Positions 1-6,750 of a stretch of DNA of 8,686 nucleotides are shown piece by piece; within the stretch, counting starts at the first letter, position 1, and each line of letters starts with the position of its first letter. The notes under the pieces are model-generated. The model was not told the origin of the DNA. It made no database searches and worked only from the letters and a program-made list of their open reading frames with translations. A program made the position numbers and the translations under genes. The DNA is from Aquificaceae bacterium (GTDB lineage Bacteria > Aquificota > Aquificia > Aquificales > Aquificaceae). The stretch covers positions 1 to 8,686 of the forward strand of contig WFYH01000148.1 of assembly GCA_015490215.1 (NCBI GenBank), read 5' to 3'.

Positions 1-29
1 CTTTCAACTCCACACGGCAGATTAGGAAC
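1..29 (-). CRISPR. Single CRISPR-like repeat, edge of an array that would extend left of the window
   Basis: Read on the minus strand this 29-bp unit begins GTTCCTAATCTGCC and ends GTGTGGAGTTGAAAG. The GTTGAAAG end is typical of the 3' handle of type I-B/III repeats, and the whole unit resembles, from memory, the Aquifex-type repeat family (GTTCCTAATGTACC followed by GTGTGGAGTTGAAAC) with about three internal differences and a different last base. Only one copy is visible, so periodicity and spacers cannot be shown. With this orientation the array would be transcribed leftward and positions 30 onward would be leader. The differences could be species-specific, or could mark a degenerate terminal or solitary repeat. 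No cas gene lies in the window. Confidence 0.62.
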
Positions 30-48
30 CCCAAACGAGCCGTTTAAT

Positions 49-77
49 AATATAAGTCAAGTCAAGGACTTATGCAA
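49..77 (-). promoter_or_regulatory. Possible leftward promoter for pre-crRNA
   Basis: On the minus strand a TATATT -10 box (49-54) lies 17 bp downstream of a weak -35, TTGCAT (72-77). Transcription would start near position 42, about a dozen bases before the repeat. The -35 matches the consensus only at TTG, and alternative TTGACT boxes at 55-65 are badly spaced, so this is a tentative call. Confidence 0.3.
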
Positions 78-84
78 CACCCCG

Positions 85-112
85 TTTCAGGAAATGAAGT
101 TAATTTCCGAAA
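85..112. repeat. 10-bp bulged hairpin in the leader region
   Basis: TTTC (85-88), one bulged A, and GGAAAT (90-95) pair with ATTTCC (103-108) and GAAA (109-112) around a 7-base loop. There is no following T-run on either strand, so it is not a standard terminator. It may be a protein-binding inverted repeat or an RNA structural element of the leader. Confidence 0.5.
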
Positions 113-186
113 GTCGTCGGTCCTGCAAAAGGGGTTAAAGATCGCACTACTCAAATCCTTGTAAATCAAAAGACTCGTTGGGGTAT

Positions 187-220
187 CATCAAAATATCAA
201 AACATCAAAGCATTTTGATG
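187..220. repeat. ATCAAAA iterations and competing inverted repeats
   Basis: ATCAAAA or ATCAAAG occurs at 188, 196 and 204, exactly 8 bp apart, with another copy at 165. CATCAAAAT (187-195) is inverted as ATTTTGATG (212-220), and CATCAAA (203-209) can pair with TTTGATG (214-220) around a 4-base loop, so two alternative hairpins share one arm. Phased copies like this can be protein-binding sites, but they may also be simple AT-rich repetition. Confidence 0.5.
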
Positions 221-251
221 CGCCTAACACCTCTACAACCCTATTCAGTTG

Positions 252-293
252 CCAAGGAGCCGGCGGGCTCTTGCGTCCCGCTATTGGTATGAT
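252..293 (+). promoter_or_regulatory. GC-rich hairpin followed by possible extended -10 for sulP
   Basis: GAGCC (257-261) pairs with GGCTC (266-270) around GGCG, while GCGGG (263-267) could alternatively pair with CCCGC (277-281). CCAA (252-255) and TTGG (284-287) could close an outer stem. Immediately after comes TGGTATGAT (285-293), an extended -10 pattern that would start transcription near 300 and give a leader of about 65 nt for the transporter gene. No good -35 is present. A second TATGAT at 328-333 is an alternative. The hairpin could be an operator overlapping the promoter. Confidence 0.35.
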
Positions 294-364
294 CTTAATT
301 TAGCACACTTTATCAAATTTTTGCAATTATGATTTTCCGCAGGTAGGTTTAGAATATCTCATGA

Positions 365-2449
365 ATGGTGGAAAGGATATTTCCCTTCCTAAGGTGGGTA
401 AGGGGATATAACGGGGAGACGGCTGTAAGGGATCTGTTGGCTGGTCTTACAGTGGCGGTGGTCCTTGTTCCCCAGTCTATGGCTTACGCCATGTTGGCGG
501 GGCTTCCGCCTGTTATAGGTTTATACGCCTCAGCTTTAGCACCGGCTATCGCTGCCCTCTGGGGTAGTTCGCCTCAGCTTCAGACGGGACCCGTTGCCAT
601 AGTTAGCCTTTTGGTGTTTACCTCCCTAACCCCTTTGGCAGAGCCTGAGAGTGAGGAGTTTATTCAGCTCGCCGCTTTACTTGCCCTGCTTGTAGGGATA
701 TTTCAGTTAGCCCTCGGAGTCCTTAAACTCGGTTTTGTTATGAACTTTGTTTCCCACGCCGTGGTTATAGGTTTTTCAAATGCTGCTGCTATAATAATCG
801 CCTCAACACAGGTACCCCATCTACTCGGGATAGAGATAGAAAAGCACGAGTTCGTTTTCAAGAACTTCCTTGAGATAGCAAAGAATTTGGGGGATACTCA
901 CCTCTATACCGCTATTATAGGCTTTGCGGCAACCGCCTTTATACTCCTTTCAAGAAGGATACACCCCCTCTTTCCCGGCGCACTCATAGTAGTGATAGTT
1001 TCAACCCTTGCTACCTATTACCTGAACCTTCACGAAAAGGGTGTAAAGATAGTGGGTGAAATCCCCTCAGGTCTGCCTAAACCGAGCCTCCCGACCATAG
1101 ATTTGGACATAGTTGATCAACTTATGGGGCAGGCAATAGTTATAGCGATCATAGGGTTCATGGAAGCTTACGCCATAGCCAAAACGATGGCTTCCCAGAC
1201 GAAGCACAAACTTGATGTAGACCAAGAGCTTGTGGGTCAAGGGTTGGCTAACTTGGTTAACGCTTTCTTCAGAGGTTATCCCGTAAGCGGTTCTTTTTCA
1301 AGGAGTGCGGTTAATTTCTTGGCTGGTGCCAAAACGGGAATGTCCAGCGTGTTTACCAGCCTTTTTGTGATATTTACCCTCTTTTTCTTTGCTCCTCTCC
1401 TTTACAACCTGCCCAAGGCGGCACTTGCCGCCGTGGTCATAGTCGCTGTCCTTGGTATAGTCAAGCCTAAGGCTTTTATAGAGCTTTACAGAACAAACCC
1501 TCAGGACGGAGCGGTGGCGGGTATAACTTTTATCTCCGCATTTTTGATGAAACCCGACTATGCCATATTTATTGGCATAGTTTTATCCTTGATACTCTTC
1601 TTGTGGAGGAGCATGCACCCCCGTATAGTCATCCTCTCAAGGGATCCCAAGACGAGAACCTTTGTAAATGCAGACCTGTTTAACATTCCCGAATGCCCTC
1701 AGATCCTGTTCATAAGACCCGATGCCTCCCTCTACTTTGCCAACGTTGAGCACATTATGGAAGAGCTTAACCACCATATAGCCAAGCACAGGGCGTCTCT
1801 CAGATGCTTGGTAATTGATGCAGAGTCTATAAACCACGTAGACGCAACCGCTGTTGACGTTCTTAGAGAGTTCATAGAGGAAAAGGAGAAGGAAGGCTTA
1901 AGGATATACTTTGTCAATCTCAAAACACCTGTCAGGGCTGCCTTGGAGAGGGCGGGCATATTCAGGATGATAGGTGAGGATAGGGTTCTCCCTTCAAAAG
2001 GGGTGGCTATAAGGAAGCTCTTCGGAGTTATAGACCACGATTTTTGCAGAAGGGAGTGCCCCGTTGCTGTCTTTGACGAGTGCTACGATCTTAAGGAACC
2101 TCTCAAGCTCACGGAGGCTGGAAAGGATATAGTAAGGGAACTTTACGGAAACCTCGGTGCCAAGGACTCCCTGCGGGTGTTTATAGGAAACAACGATGAG
2201 ACCCTTTTGATACTCTACGGAAAGGTTTCCTTTGAATTTGAGAAAGAGGACTTCCTTTTGGATGACAAGGGCAACATCTATCTTACACCTTCAAAGGTGT
2301 TCGTGGTAGACTCAGAGATAGTAACCTCAGGTGCCCTCGCTAAGGAAGCAAACCTGCCCGCTGTGAGCGGTTATATACTCCTCGGAAAGGATACCAGACA
2401 AGCGTCGGAGAATTTGAGGGCAATAATAGAAAAGGCGCTTAGAACTTAA
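365..2449 (+). CDS. SulP-family anion transporter with STAS domain and C-terminal extension
   Basis: Inner-membrane permease of the SulP/SLC26 family, which moves sulfate, bicarbonate or related anions; the substrate cannot be read from sequence. The N-terminus (FPFLRWVRGY, then DLLAGLTVAVVLVPQSMAYA and GLYASALAPAIAALWGSS) is the family's conserved first membrane region, and the hydrophobic core runs to about residue 420. A STAS domain covers roughly 436-545. The protein has 694 residues against a usual 550-600; the surplus is a tail of about 145 residues after STAS with C561, C565, C573 (CX3CPX7C) and no hydrophobic segments. The start at 365 fits the family N-terminus; the nearest SD-like run, AGGTAGG at 342-348, is far (about 16 nt), and the ATG at 361 opens only a 16-codon frame. 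It runs divergently from the putative CRISPR leader and overlaps the convergent chaperone gene by 4 bp. Confidence 0.93.
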   Translation: MVERIFPFLRWVRGYNGETAVRDLLAGLTVAVVLVPQSMAYAMLAGLPPVIGLYASALAPAIAALWGSSPQLQTGPVAIVSLLVFTSLTPLAEPESEEFIQLAALLALLVGIFQLALGVLKLGFVMNFVSHAVVIGFSNAAAIIIASTQVPHLLGIEIEKHEFVFKNFLEIAKNLGDTHLYTAIIGFAATAFILLSRRIHPLFPGALIVVIVSTLATYYLNLHEKGVKIVGEIPSGLPKPSLPTIDLDIVDQLMGQAIVIAIIGFMEAYAIAKTMASQTKHKLDVDQELVGQGLANLVNAFFRGYPVSGSFSRSAVNFLAGAKTGMSSVFTSLFVIFTLFFFAPLLYNLPKAALAAVVIVAVLGIVKPKAFIELYRTNPQDGAVAGITFISAFLMKPDYAIFIGIVLSLILFLWRSMHPRIVILSRDPKTRTFVNADLFNIPECPQILFIRPDASLYFANVEHIMEELNHHIAKHRASLRCLVIDAESINHVDATAVDVLREFIEEKEKEGLRIYFVNLKTPVRAALERAGIFRMIGEDRVLPSKGVAIRKLFGVIDHDFCRRECPVAVFDECYDLKEPLKLTEAGKDIVRELYGNLGAKDSLRVFIGNNDETLLILYGKVSFEFEKEDFLLDDKGNIYLTPSKVFVVDSEIVTSGALAKEANLPAVSGYILLGKDTRQASENLRAIIEKALRT

Positions 2450-3765
2450 AAGGATCTCAAAAACTCTTCGTTTACCTTTACCTCTGCAGACCTTTGGACC
2501 TTTTCAACAAACAGGTTTACTATTTCACGTTTCTTCATCTCCAGCAGGGAACCGAAGTCCACATCGCCGGAGTCCTTTTTAAATTCCTTCTTTTCTATAA
2601 GCAGAACCGCATAACCGCCCGCGGCTTTATAAGGACCAAAGACCTTCTGCTCGGAAAAGACCAACCTGAAGATATCCCCTTGAGGCATCCTGAGGAGCGA
2701 AGAGAACTCCTCCACCTTTGAGTTGTCAAACTTTATGAACTTATCCTTAATCTCTCTACCCTCCTCAAGGGCTTTCCTTATCTCCTCCGCCCTCTTTTGG
2801 GCAACGATCTCTTTTCTCTTTTCAACAAGCTCCTTTTTTATGGTCTCTTTAACCTCTTCAAACTTCTTGAACCTTTCCCCTTTTACTTCCTTGAGGAATA
2901 TGACGTAGTATTTGCCCCGCTCTTTGGAGATAAAGACGGGATCCTTCTGAGAGAGCCTTTCCGCAGAGGACCTTAAACTTTCGGGAAGATCTGCTAAGTC
3001 TTTGCCCTTAAGCTCCTTTCCGCCCTCGGGGGTCTTGCCTTCCTTCAGAGATCTGTAGATGCTGTGGGCTTTTTCTTTGTCCCCCGTTTCCCAAAGGAGG
3101 TATACCTTTTGGGGTGGTTCCTTGAACCTGCTCCTGTTTTCCTCGTAAAACTTTTTCATCTCCTCAAGGGAAGGTTTGTAGTCAACCTTTACATCCTTTG
3201 GGGTTACAAGGTAGAGCTTCCCCGAAAACACCGCCGTCTTAAGCTTTCTCCAGAAATCCTTTTCCTCATCGGTAAGGTAGACTCCGCTCTCTACAAAGCT
3301 GAGGAGCCTCTGGACGCTTAAAACCTTCCTGAGGGTCTCTTCATACTCCTCGGGGGTTATACCCAGCCTTTCCAAAACCTCCCTGTAGGTTTCCAAAGAG
3401 AACTTTCCGTTTATCTGAAAGTTGGGGTCCTTTTTTATCTCTTGAGCGACTTCCTTGTCCGAGGCTATCAAGCCCATTTCGTAGGCTTTCTGGTAGAGTG
3501 CCTCTCGGGCTATGAGCGTTCCTAAAACCTGCCTCTTTACCAGATCCCTCAGCTCTTCCCTGTCAAGGAGTGAAGAGAACTTAAGAAGCTCAAATCTGAA
3601 CTCCCTTACGGTTATGCAGGAGCCGTTCACCGAGGCAACACACCTTTTGAGACCAAACATCTGCTGTATGTCGGAAACCGTGAACATCCAGAAGAGGAAG
3701 GAAATGGAAGCTACGGCTATGATGATGGCAGCAAGCCTTTTGTGTTTTTGTATGAGGGCATACAT
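2446..3765 (-). CDS. PpiD/SurA-like membrane-anchored periplasmic chaperone, parvulin domain degenerate
   Basis: A basic KHKR and one membrane helix (about residues 11-30) anchor the protein in the inner membrane with the rest in the periplasm, as in PpiD. Residues about 45-200 match the SurA/PpiD N-terminal chaperone domain; the stretch from about 88 to 155 (AREALYQKAYEMGL, then FQINGKFSLETYREVL and GITPEEYEETLRKVLSVQ) parallels E. coli PpiD closely. The segment PSLEEMKKFYEENRSRF introduces a C-terminal half that should contain a parvulin domain, but the usual GGDLGW core is missing and only a shortened remnant ending GKYYVIFLKEV is visible, with a second similar unit near the end (GGYAVLLIEKK). 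At 439 residues it is shorter than E. coli PpiD (623). It probably helps fold exported or outer-membrane proteins without isomerase activity. It starts 12 bp after the tRNA gene and has no Shine-Dalgarno sequence. Confidence 0.85.
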   Translation of the reverse strand: MYALIQKHKRLAAIIIAVASISFLFWMFTVSDIQQMFGLKRCVASVNGSCITVREFRFELLKFSSLLDREELRDLVKRQVLGTLIAREALYQKAYEMGLIASDKEVAQEIKKDPNFQINGKFSLETYREVLERLGITPEEYEETLRKVLSVQRLLSFVESGVYLTDEEKDFWRKLKTAVFSGKLYLVTPKDVKVDYKPSLEEMKKFYEENRSRFKEPPQKVYLLWETGDKEKAHSIYRSLKEGKTPEGGKELKGKDLADLPESLRSSAERLSQKDPVFISKERGKYYVIFLKEVKGERFKKFEEVKETIKKELVEKRKEIVAQKRAEEIRKALEEGREIKDKFIKFDNSKVEEFSSLLRMPQGDIFRLVFSEQKVFGPYKAAGGYAVLLIEKKEFKKDSGDVDFGSLLEMKKREIVNLFVEKVQRSAEVKVNEEFLRSF

Positions 3766-3776
3766 GGTTTATTTTA

Positions 3777-3850
3777 TGGCGGCGGGAGGACTCGAACCTC
3801 CGACCTGGGACTTATGAGATCCCCGCTCTAACCAGCTGAGCTACGCCGCC
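3777..3850 (-). tRNA. tRNA with CAT anticodon, probably elongator Met
   Basis: A full cloverleaf can be drawn: 7-bp acceptor stem GGCGGCG/CGCCGCC, D-stem GCTC/GAGC, anticodon stem GGGAT/GTCCC (last pair T-G) with loop CTCATAA, T-stem GGAGG/CCTCC with loop TTCGAGT, and discriminator A. The anticodon is CAT. The first acceptor pair is G-C, unlike the C-A mismatch of initiator tRNA, and the anticodon stem lacks the initiator's three consecutive G-C pairs next to the loop, so it is elongator Met or the lysidine-modified Ile2 type. The D-arm GTAGCTCAGCTGGTTAGAGC resembles elongator Met of E. coli. The 3' CCA is not encoded: ATA follows the acceptor stem. Confidence 0.95.
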
Positions 3851-3859
3851 TTACAGCGC

Positions 3860-3869
3860 TATAATTATA
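3860..3869. promoter_or_regulatory. Palindromic shared -10 element, TATAATTATA, serving divergent genes
   Basis: The ten bases form a perfect palindrome with TATAAT on the plus strand (3860-3865) and TATAAT on the minus strand (3864-3869). On the minus strand it is preceded by TGG, giving a perfect extended -10 (TGGTATAAT); transcription would begin near 3857, about 7 nt before the mature tRNA. On the plus strand the start would fall near 3872, at or next to the ATG at 3874. No strong -35 is seen for either direction; a plus-strand -35 would lie inside the tRNA gene. Confidence 0.72.
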
Positions 3870-3873
3870 CCAC

Positions 3874-5049
3874 ATGGGGGGGTTGATCTTAGCTCTGCTC
3901 TCTTTGGCGGTCTTTGTTTTCGGCCAGGACGTTCTTAGGTTGGGTGCGGCGGTTTCCCTGTCGGGCAAATACGCAAAGGAAGGTGAACTCCTCAGGAAAG
4001 GCTACGAGCTCTGGAAGGAGACGGTCAACCGCAAGGGCGGTATAAAGGTGGGGGACAAAACCTACAAGGTTGAGATAGTTTACTACGATGACCAAAGCGA
4101 CCCCAAAACTACCGCCAAGCTAGTGGAAAAGCTCATAACTCAGGACGGGATAAAATTCATCCTCGGACCCTACGGAAGTGCTCAGGTCTTTGCCGCTGCA
4201 GGGGTGGTTGAAAAGTATAAGGCTCTTATGGTTCAAGGGGGAGGAGCCTCTTCCAAGATCTACAAGCAGGGCTACAAGCACATATTTGGGGTATTCAACG
4301 TAGCTCCCGATTACGGCAAGAATCTGATAGACTTGGCAGTATCCTTAAAACCCAAACCCAAGACGGTAGCCATTCTATACGAGAAGGATATCTTTTCGGA
4401 GGACGCCGCAAGGGGTGCCCTGAAGGAAGCTAAGAAGAAAGGTCTTAAGGTAGTCCTCTTTGAGGGTTACCCGAAGGGTGCTCAGGATCTTTCCTCTCTG
4501 ATGCTAAAGGTTAGGCTGAAGAGACCCGATGTAATCATAGGTGCGGGGCACTTTAAGGACTCGGTTCTTGTAGTCAAACAGCTCAAGCAGTTTAAGATAA
4601 ACCCTAAATTCTTAGGGCTAACTGTAGGTCCACCCCTTCCAGCCTTTGTGAAGGCGCTCGGAAAGGATGCGGAATACATCTTCGGACCCGTCCAGTGGAC
4701 AGCTTCCTTCCGTTACAAGGACCCCCTCTTTGGTAGCACCGAAGGTTTTGTAAAGGCATACAGAAAGAAGTTCGGTGAAGATCCAGAATACCACGCCGCG
4801 GGGGGTGCCGCAGCAGCCCTCACCCTCCAGCTCGCCATAGAGAAAGCAGGTTCCTTGGAAGTGGACAAGGTCAGAAAGGCTCTGCTTGAGATGAAGGAAG
4901 AGACCTTCTACGGGGTTATAGGCTTTGACGAGACGGGTAAGATAGTTACCAAACCCATGGCGGTCATCCAGATCCAAGGGGGTAAACCCGTAACCGTTTA
5001 CCCCTTTAAGGAAAAAGAACCTGTTTATCCCAAGCCGAAGTGGAACTGA
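3874..5049 (+). CDS. Branched-chain amino-acid-type ABC substrate-binding protein
   Basis: Periplasmic solute-binding protein of the Leu/Ile/Val (Peripla_BP_6, LivJ/LivK-like) type. A hydrophobic leader (about residues 3-17, ending VFVFGQ) is followed by the family's typical opening, LRLGAAVSLSGKYAKEGE, then VEIVYYDDQSDPKTTAKLVEKL and an ILGPYGS loop. The 391-residue length fits two lobes. There is no lipobox cysteine, so it is probably soluble in the periplasm. The leader lacks the usual Lys/Arg at its start. A stop codon lies in frame at 3862, so ATG 3874 (or TTG 3883) must be the start. The ATG is followed by a run of seven G (3876-3882), lacks an SD, and lies about where the promoter would start transcription, suggesting a leaderless mRNA. 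No Liv permease or ATPase gene is adjacent; the next gene is an exporter. The ligand is unknown. Confidence 0.9.
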   Translation: MGGLILALLSLAVFVFGQDVLRLGAAVSLSGKYAKEGELLRKGYELWKETVNRKGGIKVGDKTYKVEIVYYDDQSDPKTTAKLVEKLITQDGIKFILGPYGSAQVFAAAGVVEKYKALMVQGGGASSKIYKQGYKHIFGVFNVAPDYGKNLIDLAVSLKPKPKTVAILYEKDIFSEDAARGALKEAKKKGLKVVLFEGYPKGAQDLSSLMLKVRLKRPDVIIGAGHFKDSVLVVKQLKQFKINPKFLGLTVGPPLPAFVKALGKDAEYIFGPVQWTASFRYKDPLFGSTEGFVKAYRKKFGEDPEYHAAGGAAAALTLQLAIEKAGSLEVDKVRKALLEMKEETFYGVIGFDETGKIVTKPMAVIQIQGGKPVTVYPFKEKEPVYPKPKWN

Positions 5050-6727
5050 ATGGAAAACCTCCTCTGGATACTGGGGCGTATAAAACCTTACGCCCCTTTT
5101 CTCCTTATAGCGCTCATTGGCTCCATTATCCAGTCCGCCTCCGCCACCGGTGTAGCACTTCTGGTAAAGGGCATCATAGACAACGTCTTTATACTGAAGG
5201 ACAAAGAGAGCCTTTTCAAAACGGTAAGCTTCCTTTTGGTCCTCGCCTTTACCATGCAAGGTGGGTTTTTCATCTCAAGATACTTCGTAGTTTTGGCTTC
5301 GGAAAAAACCCTCAGAGACATAAGGGAGGAGATCTTTTCAAAGCTGGTGAGGGTAAACTACAAGTTCTTTGTGAAGCATCCCGCCGGCGACCTGATAAGC
5401 AGAACCGTCAGCGATGTGGAAAAGACCCGACAGATCCTCGTTGATCAAATACCCGTCCTTTTGAGGGAACCTTTCGTAGCCCTTGCACTCTTCGGTGCAC
5501 TCCTCTACCGGGATCCCTTTCTTACCCTTGCCCTAATAGTGGTTCTGCCCGTTATGAGCTTTATGGTCAGGTTTTTCGGTTCCAAAAAGGGAAAGCATCT
5601 GAAGAGGGTTCAGGAGAGCACCGCCGGACTGACTCAGGTGTTATCTCAGACCTTCCAGGGCATAGAGAACGTAAAGGTTTTCTCGGCGGAGCTGAAGGTC
5701 CTTGAGGGTTTTAAGAAGTTCAACGCCCTGATATACAAATCTGCAGTAAAGTCCGAGTTTTACATAGCGGGCAATACGGTTCTTAACTACCTGCTCGGTT
5801 ACGTGGTCACCGCAGGGGTGATCTTTTACGGAGGTTTCAGAATAGTTTCGGGACATCTCAGTCCGGGGGACTTTATCTCCTACCTTACCGCCCTCTTTAT
5901 GATCCAACCGCCCCTCATAAACAGCCAAAAAGCCCTCATGAACCTACGAGGTTCCCTGCCCGTAGTGGGCAGGATTAGGGAGCTTCTGTCCCTTGAAGAG
6001 GAAGATAAAGGGAAGGAACCCTTCAGGGGATTCTCCCGAATAATCTTCAGGGAGGTGGGTGTGTCGGTAAACGGCAAGAGGATTCTCAGGAGCGTAAACC
6101 TTACTATCAAAAAGGGCGAGAAGATAGGTATCGTGGGAAGGACGGGTTCAGGAAAGAGCACGCTCGTGAGGATAATTCCCAAGCTCGTTGACTACGAAGG
6201 GACAGTAACTTTTGACAGCACCGAGCTTAGGGACATAGATACGGTCTCTCTCAGAAGCAAGATAGGTTTCACCACTCAGGAAGTTTTCCTTTTGAACGCC
6301 TCGGTGAGGGAGAACCTCTTGATAGCCAAGGGGGATGCCTCGGAGGAGGAGATAAGAAGGGCTCTAGAGCTGGCAGAATGCGGTTTCGTTTACCGCCTTG
6401 AGAAGGGTCTTGATACGGTTGTAGGGGAGAGGGGACACAGCCTCTCCGGAGGTGAGAGGCAAAGGATAGCCCTTGCGAGGATCTTTTTGAGGAACCCCGA
6501 TATAGTTATCCTTGACGAAGCTACCTCCGCCCTTGACATGGAAACCGAGAAGAAGGTTATGGAAAACATCTTTACCTTCTTCAAGGATAAAACCCTGCTC
6601 ATAGTAGCCCACAGGCTTTCAAACATAAAGGAGTGCGACAGGATAATAGTGATGAAGGAGGGGACCATAGTTGAAGAGGGAACCTACGAGGAGCTGTTAG
6701 AGAAAAGGGGAGAGTTCTACCGCATAT

Positions 6728-6750
<23 letters not shown>
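5050..6750 (+). CDS. MsbA-like ABC exporter half-transporter (membrane domain fused to ATPase)
   Basis: A homodimer-type exporter of the MsbA/lipid-multidrug group. Residues 1 to about 310 form the six-helix transmembrane domain, with hydrophobic stretches near 14-36, 58-80, 133-170 and 245-300. The nucleotide-binding domain is complete: Walker A GRTGSGKS at 363-370, Q-loop Q410, signature LSGGERQ at 465-471, Walker B ending D489 with catalytic E490, D-loop SALD, and switch H521. The 566-residue length is normal for the family. The ATG directly follows the TGA of the binding-protein gene (no gap), so the two are almost certainly co-transcribed and translationally coupled; no clear SD is seen. 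Lipid A-core export is a reasonable guess in a Gram-negative thermophile, but family membership does not fix the substrate. The 3' end overlaps the convergent kinase gene by 23 bp. Confidence 0.92.

Larger units (their letters stand above)
28..184. repeat. Imperfect long-range inverted repeat (28-45 / 168-184)
   Basis: The left arm at 28-45 (ACCCCAAACGAGCCGTTT) and the reverse complement of the right arm at 168-184 agree except for two mismatches and one single-base gap. The left arm abuts and overlaps by two bases the CRISPR-like repeat. The interval also holds the 85-112 hairpin and a possible ACCCC (79-83) / GGGGT (131-135) pairing, so a transcript could fold into a branched structure. It could also be chance in a low-complexity region. 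Confidence 0.45.
30..300 (-). promoter_or_regulatory. Putative CRISPR leader / structured non-coding region
   Basis: About 270 bp without a convincing reading frame; the longest ATG frame noticed, at 94, stops after 14 codons. It is rich in A/T and in short repeats: tandem AGTCA units at 55-65, a bulged 10-bp hairpin at 85-112, ATCAAAA repeats at 165-210, and a GC-rich hairpin at 257-270. Its position directly 5' of the repeat, on the strand the repeat would be transcribed from, suggests a CRISPR leader. The far part (about 240-300) probably belongs to the sulP promoter instead. The leader assignment depends on the repeat being real. Confidence 0.42.

Noticed and set aside
94..138. 14-codon ATG frame in the leader region
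   Set aside because: Too short, no ribosome binding site, and it lies within the inverted-repeat region.
264..281. GGGACGCAAGAGCC on the minus strand, resembling the core of the c-di-GMP-I (GEMM) riboswitch
   Set aside because: The flanking GNRA-loop stem and the receptor side of the aptamer are missing, and downstream on that strand there is a putative array rather than a coding gene.
361..411. Small frame starting at ATG 361, just ahead of the transporter start
   Set aside because: Only 16 codons, in another frame, overlapping the start of a well-supported gene; no independent evidence for translation.
3777..3850. Initiator tRNA-fMet reading of the CAT tRNA
   Set aside because: The first acceptor pair is G-C rather than a C-A mismatch, and the three G-C pairs near the anticodon loop are absent.
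4618..5259. Minus-strand open frame of 213 codons opposite the binding protein and exporter genes
   Set aside because: It is a shadow of two well-supported plus-strand genes and its composition resembles no protein family.
5040..5444. Plus-strand frame of 134 codons overlapping the exporter start
   Set aside because: Rich in Arg/His/Pro in a pattern typical of an out-of-frame reading of the exporter gene; no RBS.
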